A stretch of DNA of 64,000 nt from Flavobacteriaceae bacterium (lineage in GTDB: Bacteria; Bacteroidota; Bacteroidia; Flavobacteriales; Flavobacteriaceae). Under the pieces are notes generated by a model. The model did no database searches. It saw only the letters and a list, made by a program, of their open reading frames with translations, and was not told the origin of the DNA. The position numbers and the translations under genes were made by a program. The stretch lies in assembly GCA_020854235.1 (NCBI GenBank), contig JADZFW010000042.1, forward strand, positions 17,845-81,844. The letters run 5' to 3'. Shown here piece after piece: positions 8,828-18,865 of the stretch; positions within the stretch are counted from its first letter, which is position 1; each line of letters opens with the position of its first letter.

Positions 8828-9706
8828 TTATTTAAACTTTTTTTTAACCCATTTAAACCCATTCACCACTATAAGTGCGAATATACCTGCAATAATTCCC
8901 ACCAAAAATTCAGCAAGAAAAGAAGGTAAAAAATGCAACCATTCGTGTATTTGATGCACATTGTGTACATAAATGCCGCCGGCTACAAAAAGCATCGCTA
9001 GGGTTCCTACTACAGCCAGAATTTTGATCACATAAGGTAGTGATTGTACCATTAACGAACCTACTTTTTCTAAGGACTTTTTCTTGTATTTTTCACCTTT
9101 TCGCATCAAGGCAAATCCCATATCATCCAAACGCACAATCAAAGCTACGATTCCATAAACGCCTACCGTAGTGATGATGGCAATTACAATTAAAACCATA
9201 ATCCTTACGGTCAAACTTTTTTCTGCTACGGTACTCAAAGAAATAATGATGATTTCCAAGGAAAGTATAAAATCAGTCAAAATAGCCGATTTGATTTTTT
9301 TCTTTTCAGTGGCTTCTATATCTACATCATAGAGTTCTTGTGTTTCTAAAGCTTCTTCTACAGGATTGTGATGCGGAAAGAAATATTCAAAGATTTTTTC
9401 GGCACCTTCAAAAGCCAAATACAAACCTCCCAACATCAAAATTGGATTTACAGCCCATGGGGCAAACGAACTCAAACCTACGATTAATGGTAATATGATG
9501 AGTTTGTTGAGAAATGAACCTTTGGTTATAGCCCAAATAACGGGCAATTCACGGGATGAAACAAATCCGGTGCCTTTTTCGGCATTGACAGCTAAATCAT
9601 CTCCTAGAATTCCTACTGTTTTTTTAGTAGCCAACTTTCCCATGGTGGCTACATCGTCCATCAAAGTGGCTATATCGTCAAAAAGTGCGAAAAATCCTGA
9701 GGCCAT
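8828..9706 (-). CDS. DUF808 / YedI-like membrane protein
   Basis: 292 aa; ASGFFALFDDIATLMDDVATMGKLATKKTVGILGDDLAVNAE is the family N-terminus. Confidence 0.88.
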   Translation of the reverse strand: MASGFFALFDDIATLMDDVATMGKLATKKTVGILGDDLAVNAEKGTGFVSSRELPVIWAITKGSFLNKLIILPLIVGLSSFAPWAVNPILMLGGLYLAFEGAEKIFEYFFPHHNPVEEALETQELYDVDIEATEKKKIKSAILTDFILSLEIIIISLSTVAEKSLTVRIMVLIVIAIITTVGVYGIVALIVRLDDMGFALMRKGEKYKKKSLEKVGSLMVQSLPYVIKILAVVGTLAMLFVAGGIYVHNVHQIHEWLHFLPSFLAEFLVGIIAGIFALIVVNGFKWVKKKFK

Positions 9707-9793
9707 GTGTGAGTTTGTATTTTAAGGTTAAAAGTTTCTTTCTTTGAAGTGTAAGATTTAGGTTAGTTGTTTTTTTTGTAAAATGTTACAAAA

Positions 9794-11140
9794 TTACAAT
9801 CCGGTGTAATTGAATGGGGTTATATTTTTGAGTTCGGCTTTCACCTTATCAGTTACATTCAATTGTTCTATAAAAACATGAATAGTTTCCCTATTTATTT
9901 GCTCATGGGTTCGAGTTAAGGCTTTCAATGCCTCATAGGGTTGCGGATAATTTTCTCTCCTCAAAATGGTTTGAATGGCTTCTGCCACCACAATCCAGTT
10001 GTTTTCCAAATCTTGGTGCAACTTGGATTCATTTACAATGAGTTTGTCCAATCCTTTTATCAAAGATGTAAAGGCTATCAAAGTATACCCAAATGGAACA
10101 CCGATATTTCTCAAAACCGTACTGTCTGTCAAATCACGTTGCAATCTCGAAATGGGTAGTTTGGCAGACAAATGTTCCAATAAAGCATTGGCCAATCCCA
10201 AATTTCCCTCGGCATTCTCAAAGTCTATAGGATTTACCTTGTGAGGCATGGCACTGGAGCCAACTTCTCCTTCTTTGATTTTTTGTTTGAAATAACCCAT
10301 CGAAATATATTGCCAAATATCCCGGGAAAAGTCAATCAAAATGGTGTTGATGCGCTTCATTGCGTCAAATGTCCCTGCCAAATGATCGTAATGCTCTATT
10401 TGAGTGGTAGGGAATGAATGATGTAATCCCAAAACCTTTTCAACAAATTCCTGAGCAAACTGTTTCCAATCTACTTCGGGAAAAGCTACGACATGTGCAT
10501 TGAAATTCCCGGTTGCTCCTCCAAATTTTGCTGCATATGGGATGGCTTGCAACATACTGATTTGTTGTTGCAATCGCTCGGTGAAAACTGCCAATTCTTT
10601 TCCCAATCGGGTAGGGGAAGCAGGTTGACCATGGGTATGAGCCAACATCGGAATCTTTTCCCATTGCTCCGAATACACCACCAATTTACTGAGTAATTGA
10701 GCCAATTGCGGATAGTAAACGGCATCAAAGGCCTCATTCAATGACAATGGAATCGCCGTATTGTTGATGTCTTGAGAAGTCAACCCGAAATGAATAAATT
10801 CTTTGTATGCTACCAAATTCATTTCGTCAAATTTGTATTTGATATAATACTCAACCGCTTTGATGTCATGATTGGTCACTTTTTCAATCTCTTTGATTTT
10901 TTGGGCTTCCACTTCAGTAAAATGGATGTAAATATCTTGTAGTTTTTGAATTTGCTCGGTTGTAAGTATGGGTAATTGTGACAAATTCAATCTGCAAAGT
11001 GCCAAGAAATATTCAACTTCCACTTTGACTCTATACTTGAATAGAGCAAATTCAGAAAAATATATGCTGAGTGATTGCGTGGCTTGATAATACCTTCCAT
11101 CGATGGGAGAAATACTGTTTAGAGAGGTAAGTGCTTGCAT
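9794..11140 (-). CDS. purB: adenylosuccinate lyase
   Basis: 448 aa; SPIDGRYYQATQSLSIYFSEFALFKYRVKVEVEYF, GEVGSSAMPHKVNPIDFENAEGNLGLANA. Confidence 0.95.
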   Translation of the reverse strand: MQALTSLNSISPIDGRYYQATQSLSIYFSEFALFKYRVKVEVEYFLALCRLNLSQLPILTTEQIQKLQDIYIHFTEVEAQKIKEIEKVTNHDIKAVEYYIKYKFDEMNLVAYKEFIHFGLTSQDINNTAIPLSLNEAFDAVYYPQLAQLLSKLVVYSEQWEKIPMLAHTHGQPASPTRLGKELAVFTERLQQQISMLQAIPYAAKFGGATGNFNAHVVAFPEVDWKQFAQEFVEKVLGLHHSFPTTQIEHYDHLAGTFDAMKRINTILIDFSRDIWQYISMGYFKQKIKEGEVGSSAMPHKVNPIDFENAEGNLGLANALLEHLSAKLPISRLQRDLTDSTVLRNIGVPFGYTLIAFTSLIKGLDKLIVNESKLHQDLENNWIVVAEAIQTILRRENYPQPYEALKALTRTHEQINRETIHVFIEQLNVTDKVKAELKNITPFNYTGL

Positions 11141-11178
11141 AAAGTTGTATATAAATTGACGTTTCGTGCTTAATTGTT

Positions 11179-11757
11179 TTACTTGATCCTTTTTAACTGT
11201 TCCAAAATTTTATGGCCATGATTCTGAAATCCGGGACTACCTTGCTGAATCTGTTGCAATATTACATCTTTTAATGATTCCAATACCCATTCCAATCCCG
11301 CGTTTTGAACATTGCCAAAGATAAATAAAGTATCCATAGTATAGGCTTTGGGAGCAACCGGATAGGGACCGATCATCCAATCAAATCCGGCTTCTACTAG
11401 CTGCAAAATCTCAGCTATTTGTAATGGATGTTGCAGGGTTTTACATTTTTTATAATCCAATGCAACCCACCTACATATTTTAGCTAATGACCTTACTGCC
11501 GAGTCGTTTTTAACATGATGCAAATGCGAAGTAAAATAGGTCAAATGAGGATAAATCAAACTCAAATCTTGTTCAAATATGATTTCTATAACCCAAGCAG
11601 CTTTGTGATGATTCTTGTATTGGGTATCAAAAACAAGTGGTAAAACCTCTTGTATTCCGGTTAGATCATGTAAAATAAGGGTTGCTGCTCGTTCTCGATT
11701 ACATCTGAGCGCCACACCCATAGTATCTAAAATGTGCTTGACCTCATTTTGGTTCAT
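11179..11757 (-). CDS. conserved hypothetical protein adjacent to purB (HEAT-like)
   Basis: 192 aa ORF directly upstream of purB and co-directional. Confidence 0.75.
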   Translation of the reverse strand: MNQNEVKHILDTMGVALRCNRERAATLILHDLTGIQEVLPLVFDTQYKNHHKAAWVIEIIFEQDLSLIYPHLTYFTSHLHHVKNDSAVRSLAKICRWVALDYKKCKTLQHPLQIAEILQLVEAGFDWMIGPYPVAPKAYTMDTLFIFGNVQNAGLEWVLESLKDVILQQIQQGSPGFQNHGHKILEQLKRIK

Positions 11758-11875
11758 CCGTCTCAGATTTTTCTTGCTTCTTAGGTGATGCCGTCAATTT
11801 GTACAACAACCAACCAAATCCAATAAATAAATGCAACACGATGACGACAAGTCCGATGATTACCCAAGTGTTCAT
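11744..11875 (-). CDS. small membrane protein, 43 aa
   Basis: MNTWVIIGLVVIVLHLFIGFGWLLYKLTASPKKQEKSETDEPK; one TM helix; stop overlaps the next start by 14 nt; below the ORF-track cut-off. Confidence 0.7.
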   Translation of the reverse strand: MNTWVIIGLVVIVLHLFIGFGWLLYKLTASPKKQEKSETDEPK

Positions 11876-12209
11876 GTGAATGTTGTTTTGTACAAAATTA
11901 CATAAATTTTATTAACAAACGGAACGATTACAAGTCTGTGTACGACTCCAAGTCGTGCCCCGAGTATTCATACTTGCTTATGTTCTCACCAAATTTTAAC
12001 TTCAGAAAAAGAAAAAGCCATTAGAAACTTTTAATCAGAATAATTTTGGATATTTGTTGAACTAAATGATGAAGAGTATTTGCTTTTTATTTGTAATATG
12101 ATAATAATTGAATAATCTAAATGCTCCTAAAAACAAGGATTTTGGAATTTTGAATGACATTTAAATAAGTTTAAACAATTAAAAAAAGCTAAATAGTTGA
12201 TGTACTAGT

Positions 12210-12728
12210 TTGCAAAGTACATTTCAGTCTAAAAAAAAATTAAATGACCTCAATATGAAAAGAATGAATTCAATACAACAAGGGATATTAATTTCATATG
12301 TATGGGGTACGCCGATTGGACTAGTAACCGTTTTGATTGTATCTATACTTCCGGCTGCACTGACAGGTGAAGGCCTTGGGACCATGTTAATATTTGGAAT
12401 TTATGGTAAATCAATACTTGGACTGATTATCTCTTTTCTTATTGCACTTGGCATTGCTGGGAAAAATGCTGTAATTGATATAGAAAGGCAAAAATCATTG
12501 CTTAAAACTTCATTCAAATATGCGTTGACCGTAAATACCATTATTTGGACAGTTTTTATTTTGATAACAATTTTAGATAATCAGAAAAAGATTTTGTGGA
12601 TGTATTTGATTCCACCCATTATGGCTTATATCTTTAGCACTATAATGACAACCTTTACATTAGGTCTATTGATAAGTTATTCCATTAGGAAAAGAATCAA
12701 TAAAAACACAGATCAACTTTTTCAATAG
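12210..12728 (+). CDS. hypothetical multi-spanning membrane protein
   Basis: 172 aa, several hydrophobic segments; likely start at internal Met 12255. Confidence 0.7.
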   Translation: MQSTFQSKKKLNDLNMKRMNSIQQGILISYVWGTPIGLVTVLIVSILPAALTGEGLGTMLIFGIYGKSILGLIISFLIALGIAGKNAVIDIERQKSLLKTSFKYALTVNTIIWTVFILITILDNQKKILWMYLIPPIMAYIFSTIMTTFTLGLLISYSIRKRINKNTDQLFQ

Positions 12729-12752
12729 ATTTCAGAAAAAAATTAAACAGGT

Positions 12753-13532
12753 ATGAAAATAAGTATAACCCTTTTGCTGCATGTATTTATTTTAAATTGT
12801 TTCGCAACCAATCAGATTGAGGATATTCTATATTATAATAATGATACACTTTATTTTTATGAGTCACCATTGGAGCAGATTCCGGAAATAGCACTCAAAC
12901 TTCGAGATGGTGAAGTTGTTACTTATATGTCTTCTAATTGTTGGAGGGGATTTGTAGCCACTTGGCAAATTTTGGATAATCAACTATATCTATTAAACGT
13001 AAGTGAATGTAATTCCGAGAAGAATTTAAATCCTAAAATTGAAAAAATCTTGAACCGTACCTTTACAGATGGTAAAATGTTAGCCGATTGGGTCAAAGAC
13101 GCTTTCTGGGCAGGTATGGACATAGAACTGGAACAAACTTTATATATTTCTGTATTTAAACATGAATATTATCTGACTTTTAATCAGGGAGTTTTGTTAA
13201 AAACAGAGGATTATCATTTCAAAAAGTGTTATTTCGATAATGTAGAAAAACGAACTGAATATCTAATGAATCAGTTAGATTGGAAAATTTTACCCGAAGT
13301 GGGTGATAAAGACTTAAGATTTACAGTGTTAATAGAGATTAATAGTGAAGGTAAAATAACAAAAGTATCGATTGAACATTCCGATGATAATAGATATAAT
13401 GCCGAGATTATAAATGTGGTTAAAGAATTACCTTGCTTGACCCTTTACTATTATAAAGGAGAAATTTGGGGAGAGGTGGAAAGAATCAATTTGACTATAA
13501 ATCAAGAAAATATAAAAAAATACGTTCATTAA
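12753..13532 (+). CDS. hypothetical secreted protein with TonB-C-like C-terminus
   Basis: Signal peptide MKISITLLLHVFILNCFA; C-terminal FTVLIEINSEGKITKVSIEHS...NAEIINVVKELP resembles TonB C-terminal domains. Confidence 0.7.
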   Translation: MKISITLLLHVFILNCFATNQIEDILYYNNDTLYFYESPLEQIPEIALKLRDGEVVTYMSSNCWRGFVATWQILDNQLYLLNVSECNSEKNLNPKIEKILNRTFTDGKMLADWVKDAFWAGMDIELEQTLYISVFKHEYYLTFNQGVLLKTEDYHFKKCYFDNVEKRTEYLMNQLDWKILPEVGDKDLRFTVLIEINSEGKITKVSIEHSDDNRYNAEIINVVKELPCLTLYYYKGEIWGEVERINLTINQENIKKYVH

Positions 13533-13788
13533 TATCAAAGTTTTGAATTGTTAAATTGTAAGTAAACCAACACTTATTGGAAAATTTATACAACAAAAAC
13601 AAAAATTTATTAATTTGTGAAACTTGTTATTACATTTGTGTTTTTTGTGTTTTATAGAAATATAGATTACAAGGTGCTTCCATAATTATTTACAAATGAA
13701 ATGATCATGACAATCCCGATAGCTATCGAGATGACAACAACTGAAAATGTCCCGAAAGCTTTCGGGAGCGAATTCCACTCGCCTCGCG

Positions 13789-13812
13789 AAGCGGGTCTGA
13801 CCATTAAAAAAC
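13789..13812 (+). repeat. partial copy of repeated leader element (copy D)
   Basis: TCTGACCATTAAAAAACAA identical to the core at 15536 and complement of 23620-23635. Confidence 0.6.
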
Positions 13813-13878
13813 AACTGCGAAGTAATCAATGAACTCCGCTAAATATTAATATCAAAGTGAATTTAATAATATAGACAC

Positions 13879-14289
13879 ATGAAAATCGTATCACTTTTAC
13901 TCATTTTTCTATTTAGTTATCCCAATATCGAACGCAAAAATTCACTGGAATGCGTTGATTTTAAAAATGGTATATTTGAACTAATATCTACAAAGACCAA
14001 TAGAAAGTATATTATCAAAAGATTTGGAAGTTCCCAAACTGAAAAATCTTATGACTTAAGAAGTAATAAGTTAAATGGAATAAGTTATTTTAAAGTTATT
14101 TGGGTAAATGACTGTGAATACAATTTACTTATAGATAAAACCGAAGGGTCTTACGACAAAGTAGATCTTCTCATTAATTCAAAAGGTGGAATTAATACAA
14201 AAATTCTAAGTATAGAAAACACTTGTGCAACTATTCGTTTTGGTATAGATAGTTTAACAATTGAAGGGAAGCTTTGTAAAATTAAATAA
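13879..14289 (+). CDS. hypothetical secreted protein
   Basis: 136 aa with signal-peptide-like N-terminus MKIVSLLLIFLFSYP. Confidence 0.65.
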   Translation: MKIVSLLLIFLFSYPNIERKNSLECVDFKNGIFELISTKTNRKYIIKRFGSSQTEKSYDLRSNKLNGISYFKVIWVNDCEYNLLIDKTEGSYDKVDLLINSKGGINTKILSIENTCATIRFGIDSLTIEGKLCKIK

Positions 14290-14445
14290 AATAATCATAA
14301 CTCAAACCTACAATATAAAAGAATCATTACCCGATTCTCTAACCATACATATCACTATTTTTCACTAAAAAATTTATATTTGACAAAATATTAATAATGA
14401 AAATTGATCTCAAATACTACATATAGCAATAGATGGAGTTGATTT

Positions 14446-15054
14446 TTGATAGCCCCAGAAAATGATACACCAATTAAACCCAAAAAAATGTTACGACCCG
14501 GAAAAATAGACTTATTTGAATTATCCGACAAAATTTTGAACCATTTAAATAGTGATGGTAAATTGAAGCTAACCCATTATGACTATTCACTTAAATTTAG
14601 ACGGGATATCAATCATCCATCAGACAAATTCAATATTGACTTAGTTTTATTTGGAGAAGAAATTACAGTTTCATATTATACAGTAAATTATTTTTCAGTA
14701 GATCAGATTTTTAAACTATTTTTTGTCCATTTAAGAGATGACTATGGATATGAAAATATTGAAGATGCTGTTATCGCTACGAAACGAATCAGTTTATCAA
14801 ACAATCTCAAAGAGACCATACATGAAATAGACGCCATGTTCAAACTTCAAAATATAAGAGAATATACCATTTTTGTTGATGAAAAGTATCCGTATGATCA
14901 AGTTGATGAAAAAGGAATCCCGTTTTTTGAGTTGAATGTGTATTCGGAAGAGAAAGCATTGGATTTAAAAATTGAACTATCTTGGATTTCAAGTGACTAC
15001 AATGATAAAAAAAGAATATTGGAAATAATTCATAAAAAACTAAATTGTACTTAA
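14446..15054 (+). CDS. hypothetical protein
   Basis: 202 aa ORF with TTG start, or ATG at 14488; acidic cytosolic composition. Confidence 0.6.
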   Translation: MIAPENDTPIKPKKMLRPGKIDLFELSDKILNHLNSDGKLKLTHYDYSLKFRRDINHPSDKFNIDLVLFGEEITVSYYTVNYFSVDQIFKLFFVHLRDDYGYENIEDAVIATKRISLSNNLKETIHEIDAMFKLQNIREYTIFVDEKYPYDQVDEKGIPFFELNVYSEEKALDLKIELSWISSDYNDKKRILEIIHKKLNCT

Positions 15055-15119
15055 ACCAATTCATTACAATGCCATAATTAGGCTTAATTGATTACCACTC
15101 ATATATAGGCAAAAACAAT

Positions 15120-15153
15120 TGAAATAGCCATAAGATAAGCTTCATACCAATCG
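15120..15153 (+). repeat. 5' fragment of repeated leader element (copy C)
   Basis: TGAAATAGCCATAAGATAAGCTTCATACCAATCG, 28/34 identical to the 5' part of the element upstream of 23599. Confidence 0.55.
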
Positions 15154-15480
15154 GGAAGATCACAATAAAATCTATAAGAAATGGCCTTTACACTTACATC
15201 GTTATGAAGTGTATTGCATAATTCTCTAAATGTATCGTATTGCTAGCTCCTTCAAGTGCCAATATCTAAGAATAAAAGTAGTCAATCCTATCACATTTCT
15301 AAGACTCTAACTTTTACTCAAGTCAGTGTATAAATAAATACAACAACATCAACACATATAAGAATATTTTAAGATATTTGTTGTGTTATATGAGATTACC
15401 ATTTATCTGGTTGAATGTTTTGAAAATGATATAGGATGCGTTTGAAAATACTTTTTATTTTTATAGGATTTTTATTAATA

Positions 15481-15575
15481 TGAAATGTCCATAAGCAAAG
15501 TTGCATACCAACCGCAATGTTTATTTGGACATTCCATCTGACCATTAAAAAAACAAATAATTATAAACAGATGAA
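15481..15575 (+). repeat. full copy of repeated leader element (copy A) followed by an aborted ORF
   Basis: TGAAATGTCCATAAG...CATACCAACCG...CATTCCATCTGACCATTAAAAAAACAAATAATTATAAACAGATGAAA matches the reverse complement of 23597-23689. Confidence 0.8.
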
Positions 15576-16317
15576 AAGATTAAAACTTGCCTAGGGTGAA
15601 TAATAACAGTAAATATTTTTACACTATCCAAACAAAATAAATTAAATACAGAATTGAAAGTATTTATTTTATTGGTATTACCAATTTTAAAGTGAAATTA
15701 TTATACATAAAATTCGAAAGGAAGAAATTTGACCTAAAAATTAAAGTACCTACATTTGTTAAAATTGTTCATGTTTATAACAAAGTTTTTTACCTTTGAG
15801 CATAAGAACATTTTTCAGATTTTACACAGGAGTTTTATAAATTAAAATACTAAGCGACTGAAAAATTTGTATATTTTGCAAAATAACACTTGAGGATTAT
15901 AACTTCATAAATCCTAACAGAGAAAAAGAATAAACTGGATAGTACTCAAAATATGCTTGGAGATTTTTGAGAAGTAAATTTAATGAAGTTACTAATTAGT
16001 ATGAGGACAAAACTTTAAAAGTTAACAACTGTGCGTATAAAGATAGGATTCCTTTCGACAATGGAGTTGAAATGACAGAATTACAAATTTGATTTTTGTA
16101 ATTTTATAAAGTCAATACTTTTTTAAAAAGATATTAAAACTAGAAAAAGACTTTAATTAACTTAAATGAATGTACTAAGAGGAGTAATGTTTAGAATTGG
16201 GGCTTAGTGAATCGTTTCTAATATAATACTAAAAAACAGTTTAAAGCTACTTAACATTTTTTTCGTATTAAAAATGGCAATTATATAATTATATACTTAA
16301 CACTAAATTTATGTAAA

Positions 16318-18795
16318 ATGAAAAAATTCGTAATTTTAACTATTATCTTATTCACAATAACAAATAATTATTCGCAATGTGGTCAATATATTCATAATAA
16401 ACTGAGTCGTTTAAGTGATGTTCGTTTTTGGGATGAAAATAATGGTTTTGTTATTGGTGCTTCTACTTTACTAACAACTCATAATGGAGGTATTTCGTGG
16501 GATTCATATGAACTGCCAAATTTTGAAAGTTTTTATTATAATCCTTTGAACGATACAGAAATTATAAATGATAATAAAGCTATAATTTTTGGAGCAGATG
16601 GGATAGTTTTATATACCGAAGATAAAGGAAATAATTGGATTAGAAAAGTAGTTAGAACAGGTTTGGAGAATTTTACAGGGACTTTCTTTATAAATGAAAA
16701 TATTGGTTATGTTGTCGGTGTTGATAACTATTTAATAGATAATACTGCATTTATTTATAAAACTTTAGATGGTGGTTTAACTTGGACTAAAGTTAATTCA
16801 AATATTTCCAATTTAGGTTTTGGAGATTTTTTTCCCGAAGATGTGTATTTTGTAAATGAGAATATAGGTTATGTTTGGGGAGGGCAAAATATTTATAAAA
16901 CAGTTAATGCAGGTAAAAATTGGGTTGGAATTATTAACCCTTCAAACTCATATATTCAAAAAGTTGAATTTATTGATAACCAAACTGCCTATCTAAGTGC
17001 TGGCGACTTTATATACTTAACAACTGATTCTTGTCAATCATGGACTAACACAGGTTATTATGTAGAATGGACTGAAGGTGCTTTTAAACATAATAATGGA
17101 TTTATTTATTATGGTTCATACATCAATCAAGGAATAAATAGGGTCAATATTGCAAGTGGGGAGACAATTAATTATCCAATAAATCAATCCGGATATATCA
17201 CAGATATATTTTTTATTAATAATAATATTGGATTTGTTGTTGGTAAAAGAGAACAAGGGAATCCAAGTATGGGGAGGTTTATTTACAAAACAAATGATGC
17301 AGGTTTAAGTTGGACACCCCTAGATAATAGCTCTACAGCTGGTTATGCAGCAGATTTTATATATTTTAATAAAACTGGGCCTAATAATTATCTTTTATCT
17401 GTCAGAACAAATGGTGGTTCTGGAAATTACACAATTCAGTCTAATGATAATGCTAATTCATGGCAAATAATAAATGGATATGATGTAGATGGTAGAGTAC
17501 TTTATGCAAATGATAATTATATTTGTCATGTTCGATATGCTAATCCTCAAAACTCTGCTGACGGAGTTATTTTTTCCGAATCGTATAATAATGGTATTAC
17601 TTGGGAAAATGGAGGGGTTGTTCAAACCTTACCGAATTCTTCATTTCATTCATGGCAAAAAACTTTAGGAGGGAGAATATTTTGTAAAGTTGATTGCGAT
17701 TTCTATTATTCAGATAATAATTCCTTAAATTGGAATGAATTAAATATGCCATCAAATTTAGAACTTTGTGCATCAAGAATTTTCTTTAAGGACTCTAATC
17801 ACGGTTATATATATGGAATGGATTCTTCTCTTAATGATGTAGTAATATACGAAACAAATGATGGTGGAAATTCATGGAATAATCTTGTAGTACTTAATGA
17901 TTATTGTATTTCTTGGGAAGACCAGTCAATTGATTTTTCTGATGATAACAAACTTTATTTTATTCCGGGTTGTCCTGGATATAAAATATTTATTTATGAT
18001 TTAAATTCTGGAAATTTAAGCAATGTTGATTTACCAAATGAATACTCCTATGCTAAAATTAAGCATATTGACGATAACTCCTTTATAATTATGGCTGGCT
18101 CTGATCCAAATATTTACATATCAAATGACCAGGGGGTTACTTGGAAACAACGCTTTTGGACACATTATAGTGAATTATATCCTAATATCTATGTTGTCGA
18201 TAATGACAATATTATTTTATGGGGAGAAAATTATATTCAAAATTTAAAATCTTATTTACCAAAGACACCCGAAACAATATTCGGACCGCAACAAGTATTA
18301 ATAAATACTGAAACGGAATACTTAATCCCTGTAGATTTGTTTGTAAGTTCAGTTGATTGGGTTTTAAGCTCTGGTGGTGATTTAATTATTAATGATAACT
18401 CATTTTATTATAAGGCTAAAGTTTTGTGGAATTCATATGGGACACATACTTTAAAGGTCAAACTTATTAATGATTGTGGTGAATCTGAATATAAAGAAAT
18501 TAATATAGAAGTTGTATCAGTATTGGGGTCACCTGAATTAATTACTAAAAAAACAATTGTATTTCCAAATCCTTTTAATAATGAAATAAACATAGATTTA
18601 GGAAGTAGTTATTTAAATGAAAAAGTCTCTTTGAAATTATATAATATGTTAGGTCAAACAATATATGAAGATGAAATTTTATTAAATGATGAACTAAATA
18701 TAAAACTAAAAGATATTAATATGAATGAAGGCATTTATATTTTAAGTTTAAATTCTAAAAAAAATAATGAAATTTTTAATCTTATTAAGGAGTAA
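16318..18795 (+). CDS. secreted YCF48/BNR-repeat protein with T9SS type A sorting domain
   Basis: 825 aa; repeated W-x-x-x/TNDGGNSW-type BNR motifs; C-terminal KKTIVFPNPFNNEINIDLG...LYNMLGQTIYEDE...LNEGIYILSL. Confidence 0.85.
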   Translation: MKKFVILTIILFTITNNYSQCGQYIHNKLSRLSDVRFWDENNGFVIGASTLLTTHNGGISWDSYELPNFESFYYNPLNDTEIINDNKAIIFGADGIVLYTEDKGNNWIRKVVRTGLENFTGTFFINENIGYVVGVDNYLIDNTAFIYKTLDGGLTWTKVNSNISNLGFGDFFPEDVYFVNENIGYVWGGQNIYKTVNAGKNWVGIINPSNSYIQKVEFIDNQTAYLSAGDFIYLTTDSCQSWTNTGYYVEWTEGAFKHNNGFIYYGSYINQGINRVNIASGETINYPINQSGYITDIFFINNNIGFVVGKREQGNPSMGRFIYKTNDAGLSWTPLDNSSTAGYAADFIYFNKTGPNNYLLSVRTNGGSGNYTIQSNDNANSWQIINGYDVDGRVLYANDNYICHVRYANPQNSADGVIFSESYNNGITWENGGVVQTLPNSSFHSWQKTLGGRIFCKVDCDFYYSDNNSLNWNELNMPSNLELCASRIFFKDSNHGYIYGMDSSLNDVVIYETNDGGNSWNNLVVLNDYCISWEDQSIDFSDDNKLYFIPGCPGYKIFIYDLNSGNLSNVDLPNEYSYAKIKHIDDNSFIIMAGSDPNIYISNDQGVTWKQRFWTHYSELYPNIYVVDNDNIILWGENYIQNLKSYLPKTPETIFGPQQVLINTETEYLIPVDLFVSSVDWVLSSGGDLIINDNSFYYKAKVLWNSYGTHTLKVKLINDCGESEYKEINIEVVSVLGSPELITKKTIVFPNPFNNEINIDLGSSYLNEKVSLKLYNMLGQTIYEDEILLNDELNIKLKDINMNEGIYILSLNSKKNNEIFNLIKE

Positions 18796-18865
18796 TCTGG
18801 AAACATTATTTTGTAGGTATATTATAATTGATTGTATTTATAAAGATGTGTTTAGTTTTTAGAGA

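Noticed and set aside
10440-10737. Alternative-frame ORFs within purB
   Set aside because: Overlap the conserved purB frame entirely; Cys/Trp-rich shadow translations.
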